From Lunularia cruciata (taxonomy: Eukaryota; Streptophyta; Marchantiopsida; Lunulariales; Lunulariaceae), in assembly GCA_948567375.1 (NCBI GenBank), contig OX419756.1:23290552-23354551 (forward strand): 64,000 bases of DNA. Direction: 5' to 3'. The position numbers were made by a program, and so were the translations under genes. Below are positions 20,902 to 30,649 of this stretch, piece by piece (the stretch's first letter is position 1; every line of letters starts with the position of its first letter). The notes beneath the pieces are model-generated. The model was not told the origin of the DNA and did no database searches. It saw only the letters and a list, made by a program, of their open reading frames with translations.

Positions 20902-23900
20902 TTAAGACGCAACGTCCTCGTTGTGCAATTGTTGCTCAAATGCTTGCACCAACACCGGTGCATGTGCCAATTTGGCAGCGGGTTCCCAAGTTGCTTCATA
21001 GAGGGGGTAACCTTTCCATTGTACTAGATATTCCACCCGCGGATGGCGAGTACCACACATGTGCTTTTGGAGATTCCGCTCCACTTCATATTCCTCTGTG
21101 CCAACAATGACTGTCGGACAAGGTCGAATGTCTTGTGTGGAAGTACCTTGGCCTGATCGGGGAGCATATCTGCATAATAGGGAGACATGGAACACTGAAT
21201 GGATCTTCATGTGTGGTGGTAGCTCAAGGTGATAGGCCACAGCGCCGATGCGACGAAGAATCGAGAAAGGCCCAGTAAAACGAGGTCTGAGCTTACGAGA
21301 TCCAACTAATGTGAGGTTGGTTGTCGATAGCCACACTTGATCCCCAACATTGAACTCCATGTGCCTACGGTGTGCATCAGCATACTGCTTTTGTCGATTT
21401 TGCGCAATCTGTAACCTATGCTTGGCGCTCTCCACACCTTGTTGGATTCTAGAAACAAATGTGTTGACTGCATCAACCTTGGTAGTCACTGGACGGATCT
21501 TCATCAAGCTAGAAGGTGTGAAGGGATGCTCACCATACATGAGGAAGAACAGAGTGCCCTGGGTGGAGGCATTCACTGAATTGTTGTAAGCGAATTCCAC
21601 CAACGGTAGTAGGGTGTCCCACCTCTCTTGCTCTTCTAAGGTGAAGCCGCGTAACATGTCTTCAATCGTGCGATTAGCCCGCTCTGTTTGGCCATCTGTT
21701 TGTGGGTGGTAAGCTGTAGACATGGCCAACTTGGTTTTGAAGAAACCAAAGAGTGTTCGCCAAAACAAACTGGTGAATTGGGTACCTCTATCGGTGATGA
21801 GTACTCTAGACAAGCCATGGTGAGCAAAGACTACATCTAAGTATAGTTGAGCTAGTTGTGGAGCGGTCACCTCCTTGGTGGTAGGGCGTACATGAATCAT
21901 TTTGCTGAGCCGGTCCACAAAGACCACAATGGAGTCAAATCCTGAGGTGGTCTTAGGTAATTCACAGACGAGATCCATACTCACTTGTTCCCAACATTGG
22001 GTAGGAGTGGGAAGAGGTTGAAGGAGCCCTGCAAGAGCTTGATTAGAAGCTCTGTTCTATTGACAAAGTAGACAGCTACGCACATAGTCCATCACGTCGT
22101 TGCTCATCTTGGGCCAATAGTAATGGTGCTTGACTGCCTCCAAGGTCTTGTATACTCCGACATGAGCTGCAATGGCCAAATCATGACATTCCGCTAGAAT
22201 GGTGGTGCGTAATTCTGCGACATTTGGGATCCACAATCGGCCCTCCCAAAAGGTGAGTCCTTGGGTGCTGGTGACGCCTTTGGACGCTTGCGCTTCTACA
22301 ATCTGTGGATCCGTTTTTGTAGCAGCTAGAATCTCTTGCCAAAATTCAGGGTTAATCTTAACCTTTGCCGCCAAGTTGTTGGCCATTGGCATGCGGGTGA
22401 ACACATCTGCAAGTTGCTTCTTACCTTCCACGTAGGTGATTGTCATGTTGAAGCGTTGTCGCCACTCTGCCCACCAAATTTGGCGACGAGATAGATCCTT
22501 TTACGTCTCGAGGTAGACTAGAGGTTTGTGGTCTGTCTCTACTACAAATGCCTTCTCGCCCAGGTAGTGCTTCCAATGCTTGGTTGCTAGAACAATGGCT
22601 AGCTCTTCTCGTTCTGTGGTGTGGTGGTTGCGCTCTGCCGATAACAACTTTTGAGAGAAATATGCAATTGGATGCCATCTATCATGCCACTCTTGTTGTA
22701 GGACTGCTCCTATTGCTACGCCTGATGCATCTGTAGCCAACTTGATTGGACGTTTTGGGTCATACCACTTCAAGATTGGTGCATGTAGCAAGGCGGCCTT
22801 CAATTCTTGAAAGGCCAACTCTTGTAGAGTTCCCCATGTCCACTTCTTCCCCTTGCCAAGTAGTGCCATTAAAGGCTATGCAACCTTGGAGAAGTCCTTG
22901 ACAAATCTACGATAGAATCTCGTCAACCCCAAGAAGCTCTTAAGTTGAGTCTGATCTTCTGGGGCACTCCATTTTTGAATGACCTCTATTTTATCTGTCA
23001 ATACTTGAATGCCCTCTGCACTTACTCTATGCCTTAAGTAGTCTACTTCAGACTTGCCAAACTCACACTTTGAGATTTTGGCGTACAACTGATTCTGTCT
23101 TAGAATCTGGAGGACCTCTCGTAGATGTTGTTTGTGTTCTAACATCATGCTACTATATACTAAGATATCATCCTAGAAGACGATAAAAGACTTATCCAAG
23201 TATGGACGAAATATGTCATTCATTAGGCTCATGAAAATGGCAGGCGCATTGGTGAGACCAAAAGGCATCACAAGATACTTAAAGTGGCCATACCTGGTTT
23301 TAAAGGCAGTTTTGTACACATCCTCCTCTGCAATTTGGATTTGATTGTAACCGCTCCGCAAGTCCAGTTTGGTGAAGTATCTCGCTCCATGGAGTTGATC
23401 AAACAAGTCATCCATGCGAGGTAAGGGGTATTTGTTCTTCACTGTTTGCTGATTGAGACCCCGATAGTCAATGCACATGCGCATTGTACCATCCTTCTTC
23501 TTCACAAACAAGACAGGGGCCCCATATGGTGATACGCTAGGTTGGATGAACCCTTTTTGTAGCATCTCCTCAATTTGAGTCTTACACTCCTCCAACTCAT
23601 GAGGTGATAGGCGATATGGGGCCTTACAAGGAGGTGTCTTCCCCGAGAGTGTCTCTATTTTGTGATCTACTTGCCTTTTAGGTGGTAATCCTGAGGGTAG
23701 ATCATCGGGAAAGACATCTTGAAACTCATCCACCACATCCTTCAATTTCTCAGGAATTTGTCCAGCGAGTTGTGCACTATGGACTTCTCTTATTAGACCC
23801 AGAAAACATCTATCGGTCTTATAGACAGTTGTCGTCCCTACGACATATAGAGGCAGTTTCTGCCTGTGTGATTTTTCTTTAACCCCAATGATTGACCATT

Positions 23901-24326
23901 GGTGGGTTCTCACTACTTTCTTCCTCCAATCCACCATTGGGTTGTACTGCTCCATCCATGGTATGCCTAAAATTGCATCATAATGGGCTAACTGTATCAC
24001 TCGCCACTCAATTGCTTCCTGATATTCTCCTACAGAGAGGGTTACCCATCTAGGTAATGATTCAATCCTCTCTCTTTGCCCATTTGGTAACTCTATTTCT
24101 TCACTTCCATCTCTCTCTAGATCCATTCCCAATCTGATTGCAACAGAGCGAGACAAGAAATTCTCTGTTGCTCTTGGGTCTATTAATACTCTCACTTGAT
24201 TACCTTCTAGGATTCCATTCACAACAATCAATTGTGAGGTTGTCTTTCGGGATCTTTGCGCATTATTCTTCTTCCTTCCCTCGCTTCTCTGCTTCCTTAT
24301 TGAGCCAGTAAGGCCGTGAGGTACAT
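20902..24326 (-). pseudogene. B2 pol: protease, RT, RNase H, integrase, chromodomain
   Basis: One frame, offset -1 from gag. Stops: TAG in the RT active site (FLDD region, about 23175), TAG at about 22876, TAA at 22503, TAG at about 22060. Protease has IDPRATENF, where the conserved Gly of D-x-G is Arg. RT and RNase H motifs ([23 protein letters not shown]) are present; integrase has DLVCELP, TDRGTQF, TERANRT. The C-terminus is a clear chromodomain (EYEVERNLQKH ... YLVQWKGYPLYEATWEP), which in chromoviruses targets heterochromatin. Confidence 0.93.
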
Positions 24327-25433
24327 TTACTGGTGATCTTCGTTTTCCGAAGTGGTTTCCACCTCCTCCTCTTCAATGTGCCTCTCCATGTTGTTCAAAG
24401 ATTGCCTGTACAAAGGCCGAGGGCCTCTAGGGAAACGAGTGCAACAATTGGTAGATATGTGCCCAATACGGCCACAATTGTAACAACGGCGTTGTTCTCC
24501 TTGAGTCCCTTCTCCTCGTGGGACTCCATCTCTCCATTCTTCTACCCGTCCTTGCTCTCCTTGAAGCGGCCGTGCTCCTCGATCCCGGAATCGAAGGTTG
24601 CCTAATTCCATCGGTACTGGTCCACCCATGTGTGGCATTTCTGCCCAATAATGTTGAGGTGGAACTACTCCTTCACCTCCACCTAATGCTCCGGCTATTC
24701 TCTGCGCACAAGCAATAGCTTCAAATACCGTGCAAGGGTTTTGCACCATGACTTCTTGGCGAATCCGCTCTTTCAACCCTCGTTTGAAATTGTCGAGAGC
24801 CTCTGCTGGACTCATGTCGGTAATTGCGACTTGTAAATCTAGAAATGCCTCCACATACTCTTGTACGCTATTCTTCTGTCTCAATCCCCATAGTCGGGTT
24901 CGAGCCATCTGCACAGAATCCACCGATTGGAAATTCTTGAGTAGTCCTTCTTGCATTGCTGTCCATGTGACCTCCCTTCTCTCTGCCAGCATGGATCGTT
25001 CCCAAGCATCATACCATGTGAGGGCTTTATCGGTCAAGTACCTACATGCAAACACGCCTGCAGCATGCTCTATGATCTCTGTTGAGAACAATCGAAAATA
25101 TCGATTCATTCTTGAGATCCAATTCTCCACTACTCCCATCGTACGCTGCCCCTTGTAAGGCTCGATGTTGCAGGTCTTCTTCATCCGGAGTAGCAATGTG
25201 GCTTCATCATTGATAGGGTTCGTAGGCACGGGTGCCTCTCCAAGTACATCAGTCGTAGGTACTGGGTTTTGAGACGGCTCTTCTTCTTGCATGGCTTGAT
25301 CGTTCCTGAGGATCTGCACTTGACTTTGCAATGTCTCCATGGTCATCTTAATCTCTCGAAATTCATTCAACATCCCTTGCATTCCTTGCACCAGCTCTTG
25401 CAACTGCGGATCCATGGTTCCTGCAACACCCAA
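24327..25433 (-). CDS. B2 gag polyprotein, intact (368 codons)
   Basis: Starts at ATG 25433. Helical N-terminus ([16 protein letters not shown]), retrotransposon-gag core ([20 protein letters not shown]), Arg/Gly-rich linker, and one CCHC knuckle [14 protein letters not shown] (Cx2Cx4Hx4C) near codon 320. It ends SENEDHQ-stop, a few codons before the -1 frame of pol becomes readable. It would assemble the particle. It is the only full-length gag in the window without a stop. Confidence 0.95.
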   Translation of the reverse strand: MGVAGTMDPQLQELVQGMQGMLNEFREIKMTMETLQSQVQILRNDQAMQEEEPSQNPVPTTDVLGEAPVPTNPINDEATLLLRMKKTCNIEPYKGQRTMGVVENWISRMNRYFRLFSTEIIEHAAGVFACRYLTDKALTWYDAWERSMLAERREVTWTAMQEGLLKNFQSVDSVQMARTRLWGLRQKNSVQEYVEAFLDLQVAITDMSPAEALDNFKRGLKERIRQEVMVQNPCTVFEAIACAQRIAGALGGGEGVVPPQHYWAEMPHMGGPVPMELGNLRFRDRGARPLQGEQGRVEEWRDGVPRGEGTQGEQRRCYNCGRIGHISTNCCTRFPRGPRPLYRQSLNNMERHIEEEEVETTSENEDHQ

Positions 25434-26005
25434 TTGCTAATGTCTACTTCAATACAGAGTCAATATAATCACTCTGGACGGCGCACGAACTATCGGAACT
25501 ACCATTGGGACCTCAGAAGCTATCACTCGTTGATAATACTCCTCACCAAAATTCCTAACCACAAAATCTCTAAACATCAGTTTCGGCCTCACTACAAAAC
25601 GGATTTCTACTTGAGTGTTGAAAAGGAGAGGATTTGGGACATTCATATCCATATTATCATAATAGAATGTAGATCGTCAAATCCCACTCTCTGTCATATA
25701 TCACCACAGGTAGAATCACCGGGTCTGGTGAGTTCATCACTCTGTCCATGAATTCCGCACCAAAGTGATAAACTAGCGATACTCTCATCTGCTCACGCTG
25801 GATGTACATAACCTTGATGTGGAATGGGTCTGAGAATGGAAAGCTAGGTGCGGGAAATTGTCCCCCCGACTCATCCATCCCATCCGCTCTCTAAAATCCT
25901 TCCTAAGTCTAGCGATTACTCTATGTTCTCCACCTCAAATTACTCAGTTTTAGTAGTTCGTGCTATTCCAAGAGGGGTGATCCACTCTCTTGGACTAGAA
26001 CACTC
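25434..26005 (-). other. B2 untranslated leader
   Basis: Collinear with 7391-7986. Two short open stretches (25449-25652, 25657-25878) read similarly in B1 and B3, but stops are not shared. I do not claim a gene. Confidence 0.5.
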
Positions 26006-26017
26006 GCTCTGATACCA
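26006..26017 (-). promoter_or_regulatory. B2 primer binding site, tRNA-iMet
   Basis: Minus strand TGGTATCAGAGC, one base from the LTR end. Confidence 0.95.
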
Positions 26018-26018
26018 T

Positions 26019-26757
26019 TGTAATACTCCGAGGACAAGATAGAGAAAACACAGATTGCACACTCAAACATTCGATGCCCCAAGGGAGCACTTTCTCTTTA
26101 TTATATAGACAAGAGGATCTCATCCAAGGAAGCTCCACCATAGGATTAGGGACACAGATAGGTGACATGTTAGCAAGCTCCACCCTTGGATTACTTACTT
26201 GGATGGGTGACCTGTCTGGTCTAGGTCCTATCTGGTTGGTCAAACAACCTTTGACCGGAGGGAATCTTTTAGGGAATCTTCCTGTAGGAATCTCAGAATC
26301 ACATGAGTAAGGTACCGTTGGAAAGCTCTCGACGAGACAAACCAAGGAGGAGGGAAGGCCAGCCTTTCCTCCATTGGGGGGGGGGGGAATCTGCACATTT
26401 TCGAGGCCTAATTCATCCGTTTAGGCCTCCGAAATTGCCTTCAAAGATTTCAGGCATATTTCGATTCCTACTCTATTAGTAGAAGTCCCCTTTTGGTGAT
26501 ACCTCTTTCTGATCTGTTTAGTCCATCATGTGTAACATCCTTCTAGATGTTACCAAACCAATTCTCACCTTTAAATCATATGTCTAGCTATTGGTTCTAA
26601 GGTTCTCAAGTCTATTTCGGTTTCTGCCCTATTAGTAGAAGTACTCTTTTGGTGATACTTCTATCTAATCTATTTTGACCATCATGTATAACATCATTGT
26701 AGATGTTACCAAACCGAATTTCACATTTAGATCATATGGCTAACCCTTGGTATTACA
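26019..26757 (-). repeat. B2 5' LTR
   Basis: 739 bp, nearly identical to 20153-20888. The G run near 26376-26387 is 12 bases. TATA box near 26099-26106 on the plus strand (ttatata). Confidence 0.95.
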
Positions 26758-26762
26758 AGCGG

Positions 26763-26933
26763 ATTCTCCAAAAGCGCATGCGTGGTACTCGCCATCCATG
26801 GGTGGAATATCTAGTACAATGGAAAGGTTAACCCCTCTATGAAGCAACCTGGGAACCCGCTGCCAATTTGGCACATGCACCGGTGTTGGTGCAAGCATTT
26901 GAGGAACAATTGCACAAGGACGTTGCGTCTTAA
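26763..26933 (+). pseudogene. B1 pol: chromodomain end
   Basis: Continues the frame cut at 20152: Arg-rich start, then WVEYLVQWKG, one stop (Tyr codon to TAA), PLYEATWEPAANLAHA and the natural stop TAA at 26931. The aromatic cage residues of the chromodomain are only partly visible in this half. Confidence 0.85.
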
Positions 26934-26946
26934 AAGGAGGGAGGTC
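26932..26946 (+). promoter_or_regulatory. B1 polypurine tract
   Basis: AAAAGGAGGGAGGTC directly before the 3' LTR, the plus-strand primer. The same tract is seen in B2. Confidence 0.9.
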
Positions 26947-27683
26947 TGTAATACCAAGGGTTAGCCATATGATCTAGATGTGAAATTTGGTTTGGTAACA
27001 TCTAGAATGATGTTATACATGATGGTAAAAATAGATCAAATAGAAGTATCACCAAAAGAGTACTTCTACTAATAGGGCAGAAACCAAAATAGACTTGAGA
27101 ACCTTAGAACCAATAGCTAGATATATGATTTAAAGGTGAGAATTGGTTTGGTAACATCTGGAGGGATGTTACACATGATGAACTAAACAGATCAGAAAGA
27201 GGTATCACCAAAAAGGGACTTCTACTAATAGAGTAGGAATTGAAATATGCCTGAAATCTTTGAAGGCAATTTCGGAGGCCTAAATGGATGAATTAGGCCT
27301 CAAAAATGTGCAGATTCCCCCCCCCCCCCAGAGGAAAGGTTGGCCTTCCATCCCCCTTGTTTTGTCTCATCGAGAGCTTTCCAACGGTACCTTACGTGAT
27401 TCAGAGATTCTTACAAGAAGATTCCCTAAAAGATTCCCTCCAGTCAAAGCTTGTTTGACCAACCAGATAGAACCTAGACCAGATAGGGCACCCATCCAAG
27501 TAAGTAATCCAAGGGTGGAGCTTGCTGACATGTCACCTATCTGTGTCCCTAATCCTATGGTGGAGCTTCCTTGGAGGAGATCCTCTTTGTCTATATAATA
27601 AAGAGAAGGTGCTCCCTTGGGGCATCGAATGTTTCAGTGTGCAATTTGTGTTTTCTCTCTCCTCTTGTCCTCAGAGTATTACA
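26947..27683 (+). repeat. B1 3' LTR
   Basis: 737 bp. TGTAATACCAAGGG ... GTATTACA, followed by the duplicated GGTCT. It contains a 13-base C run near 27317-27329 and the TATA box tatataat near 27592. Confidence 0.95.
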
Positions 27684-28960
27684 GGTCTTTGGTTTGGCTA
27701 AGCGTATTGAGCTCAACATGGTAGAGGAGAGGGTGGTGACATCTGGATTTGGTAGGGAGACCTCATCCACGGCTGTGACTTCTTCTAGAGTGCAGTAGAG
27801 TGCATCATGCCCAATTGGTTTTTGAGGACAGGGTGGACATCCTAGATCTTATGGAGCAATTGGAGGGCCTTTTGTGGTTAAACCCTTACCTTCATTTTTG
27901 GGTTAGTAGCAGCTAGTAAGTCGTGGTGTTGCTTGTTGGACTTGTGGTGGACCTCATCATAGGAGAGAGTGTACTCAAGGCAGCAAACCTGATACCTCTG
28001 GTGCATCATAGCTAGCACAGAGGCAGTGTGAGCATTGCCACAGATTTGGTCACACTGGTGACTGATGTTTTGACCTACACCCAAAGTTACGGAGTGGTAG
28101 GGCTGCTATGGCAGGTAGTAGATGAGCTCCAATTCATGGAGGAAGAGGTGGTAGAGGTGGTGGTAGAGGATCTACGCATAGTAGGGGTGCAGTACTTGCC
28201 CTTACTTTTGATACAACTATGGCTACTTGGATTGAGCAGTTGGATGAGAGATTAGCTAGTATGGCTATTGCTCAAAGGAGATTAGATTCGGGTGTTGAGG
28301 CTTCCACCTCATATACTGATGGTAGAGATGCTTTGGATTTCATGTGCGGAGCAACATAGGTGGGTGCATCTACAGCAATGACCAAAAGTGCAGTACGTGC
28401 TCTAGAGACTAGAGGAGCATCAGTGGAGTTGGACCCACAGAGAGGAGAGGTTGGGAGACAAGTCAGACTTCCCTAGTCTTTCACACTATTTGAGGCATTG
28501 TAGATGACATCCATGGTTCCTAGACGTCCCAATGCAAGTGTGGTAGGTGGTGATGGAATACATGATGGACTACCTACTAGTTAGCCACCTGCTACTACAC
28601 AGATTGAGTCTAGCATGATGTTAGGGGCGGCCCAGCTTGTTATGTGGCGTCCTTTGTTTTTGGCTAGTGACTTGTTTACATTGAGAGTTGACCTAGCCCC
28701 AATGTTCCAATTGACTGCCACACTTTGTGAGAGTAGGGATGATGTAGTTCCTACTACTTGAGCAGAGGTGGTTGGTAATGGAGCCAACTTGGTTGAGGAG
28801 CATGGGATTCATTCAGCCACCAGTGGTTTATGGCAGGCAGCAACGGCCAGACTAGAGGAGTTGCCAGCTAGACCGGCCTTTGAGAGAGTGCGGTTCACAA
28901 TTGGTGTTGTCCTATTGGATAACCAAAGGGGGATTTTTCGTTTGGTGTGACCTTCAAGGA
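27684..28960 (+). pseudogene. Family A gag end, two zinc knuckles and linker
   Basis: Resumes family A at VFGLAKRIELNMVEE. First knuckle at 27934 (CWTCGGPHHRREC); second at 28027 (CEHCHRFGHTGD-stop-C), both in one frame. A Gly/Arg-rich patch (RGGRGGG-like, about 28150) and a helix (MATWIEQLDERLASMAIAQ in the same frame) follow. Stops are frequent. The minus copy lacks the stop inside the second knuckle, supporting a genuine double-knuckle gag. Confidence 0.75.
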
Positions 28961-29270
28961 AGGTCTATACACCACAAAGAGTCTTGTTAGACTCTGGTGC
29001 ACATCCTCTTATGTTGGGGAAGGTGGCAACGGTTGGTCTGGAGTTACGGAAGACCGATGTGGAGAGGTGTCCATTTCAGATCCAGATATCTCTAGGTGGT
29101 AGTTTGACACAATACATCACACGTGGGGAGCTTGTTGTCTAGGTTCAGCCTGCTCATCCGACTGATAGCTTGGTGGTGAGAGCTCAAGCTATTGCGATGA
29201 TAGTTGAGTCATATCATGTGCTAGTTGGGGGAGCAGTGTTATACTCCATGGGTTAAAGCATTGACTATTG
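28961..29270 (+). pseudogene. Family A retropepsin-like protease
   Basis: RVLLDSGAHPLMLGK carries the catalytic D-S-G at 28990-28998, in the same frame as the zinc knuckles. About 75 codons later VLVGGAVLYSMG matches the second conserved hydrophobic-Gly segment of retropepsins. One stop lies near 29140 and one at 29256. It would cleave the family A polyprotein. Confidence 0.75.
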
Positions 29271-29700
29271 GGAGGAAACAACCTCCTATAGACTTGGTTG
29301 GCAGTCTGGTGAGGGACAGGTATGTTGTCTACCAGTATGCTTTAGTAGTGGTAGTCTTGGCTCACTACAGTGTGGGACCATGGCCGCATGAGTTTTAGCT
29401 TTCAATGCTATAGTTACTTGGCTTGGTGACTTGTTGTAGGGGAACCCCCATGCAAAGGATACTCCAGTACCAAAGGAGATCACTCGGATTTGGAGTATGA
29501 GTGGGATTGTTCCATCCACCTTGGATGTTCCATTGTGGAGTTCCGAGGAGACATTGCAGCAGTATGCAGATCAGTTGGTGCAATAGGCTTGGAGTGGAGC
29601 CTTTGTACTATCAAGAGATGAGTGTGAGGATGAGCCTCTGGAGGCAATTGCTTTGACACCTCTGGATACCACACTCATTGTCAGTATCCAATAGAGGAGA
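29271..29700 (+). pseudogene. Family A linker between protease and methyltransferase
   Basis: Continuation of the broken polyprotein (IDYWEE near 29265, later WSSEETLQQYADQLVQ, ALTPLDTTL). I recognise no domain. No RT motif (no YxDD or FxDD) occurs here, so the methyltransferase follows the protease directly. Confidence 0.55.
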
Positions 29701-30649
29701 TATATCTATTGGAGTTGTTTGGTGGGATTAGCACCAGACTAGTTGCGATGTTACAGGCGGGTATATGAATACAATGGTACTTGTATGTAGAGAGAGATGA
29801 GACTGCTAGGCAAGTCTCTCTACATCATGTGGCACACTTGGCCTATCGATCCAGAGTTATTACCGATGTCAATAGTCAGAGGTTACCAAAAGGTACTACC
29901 AGCAAACATTTCTTTACTAGGGGATGCATGACCTAGAGAGACATGGGCCTATTCACTTGGTGATTTCTGGATGGCCATGTCAGGGACATACACGTGCAGG
30001 CAGCGGTTTGGGTCTTCAAGATCCTTGTTTTGGTGTGTTTTGGGAGATGTTACGGATACTACGACATCTCTAGGTTCATCAGTCTATTTCTCTAGCTTAC
30101 CTTTTGGAGAACGTGCCTTTGATGGGTGATTCTTGCACCAGAGTGGTGGCTAGTACACATCATGTCCATTCTTGGATGGGACTTGATGTATTGTTAGATG
30201 CAGCCAGAGTGGGATCACAGGCTCATTGTCTTTGTCTTTGTTGGACGAACCTTTTACCCAGAGAGGTTTTACAGCGTGCTTATGATGGGATTCAGTGACT
30301 TGACCACATCCTTGTTGATGATATCTTGGATGTTGGGAGTCAGTCTCAAACAGTGGTAGTGGCTGATAGGTCACCTATGGCAGTGGTGAACCTAGTTCAA
30401 TAGCCTAGAGCCGCATTTCCCACACTCATGAGTTTCCCAAGCTCCCATGCTTTTTGAGAGGAAGGACTTGAACTTGTTTAGGACTCACAATGATAGCAGT
30501 TTGTGGAGCCCAATGTGATGAGAGAGAGCAAGCAATCAGTTTTTGCACCAGTATAACCAATGTTCTAGCATTGTCAAAGGCATCCATGCATCAGGTGTTA
30601 GGTCAGGCTATGGACCTAAACTGTTTGACCTAGATTGTGAGCCTTGGCT
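29701..30649 (+). pseudogene. DNA (cytosine-5) methyltransferase domain, retroelement-borne, decayed
   Basis: C5-methyltransferase motifs in correct order. Motif I: LELFGGIS (29709), cofactor loop. Motif II-like: YLYVERDETARQV. Motif IV: VISGWPCQGHTRAG with catalytic Cys codon at 29978-29980. Motif VI: LENVPLMGD (30104). Motif VIII: GSQAHCLCLCWTN, where the usual Q/A-x-R-x-R is degraded. Motif X-like end: VLGQAMDLNCLT (30598). Motif I is in frame 0, IV-VIII in frame 2 and X in frame 1, so there are at least two frameshifts plus many stops: it cannot be active. An active one would transfer methyl from SAM to C5 of cytosine. It lies directly after a gag-protease block on the same strand. Confidence 0.85.

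Larger units (their letters stand above)
20153..26757 (-). mobile_element. Family B chromovirus B2, complete and youngest
   Basis: 6605 bp on the minus strand, nested in B1 of the same family in opposite orientation. LTRs 20153-20888 and 26019-26757; perfect 5-bp duplication AGCGG (20148-20152, 26758-26762). LTRs differ at about ten sites (1.3%) by eye. gag is intact; pol has only four in-frame stops and no frameshift. It is the best reference copy of family B in the window. Confidence 0.97.
6639..27683 (+). mobile_element. Family B chromovirus B1, complete, carries two nested elements
   Basis: Bounded by 739-bp and 737-bp LTRs (TGTAATACC...TATTACA) and a perfect 5-bp target-site duplication GGTCT (6634-6638 and 27684-27688). 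Internal order: primer site, gag, protease, RT, RNase H, integrase, chromodomain, purine tract. Removing C1 (11856-19677) and B2 (20153-26757) with their duplications leaves about 6.61 kb, the same as the intact-length B2 (6605 bp). LTR divergence is roughly 6-7% by eye, the oldest of the three measurable insertions. Confidence 0.95.
5873..30649 (+). mobile_element. Family A retroelement, plus copy, split by B1
   Basis: Two blocks, 5873-6638 and 27684-30649, are halves of one element. The gag frame is cut after ACTTTGGCAGT, next to the duplicated GGTCT, and resumes at 27684 with GGTCTTTGG; the minus copy (1129-1641) shows the uninterrupted version. Order: gag, two zinc knuckles, linker, retropepsin, linker, cytosine-5 methyltransferase. 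It is decayed throughout and has no recognisable LTR. The right end abuts a C LTR at 30650. No reverse transcriptase is visible in the 3.7 kb present. Confidence 0.85.

Noticed and set aside
29701-30649. Bacterial restriction-modification methyltransferase from contamination
   Set aside because: It sits on the same strand right after eukaryotic-type gag, zinc knuckles and protease, and shares their degree of decay; no endonuclease gene or bacterial context.
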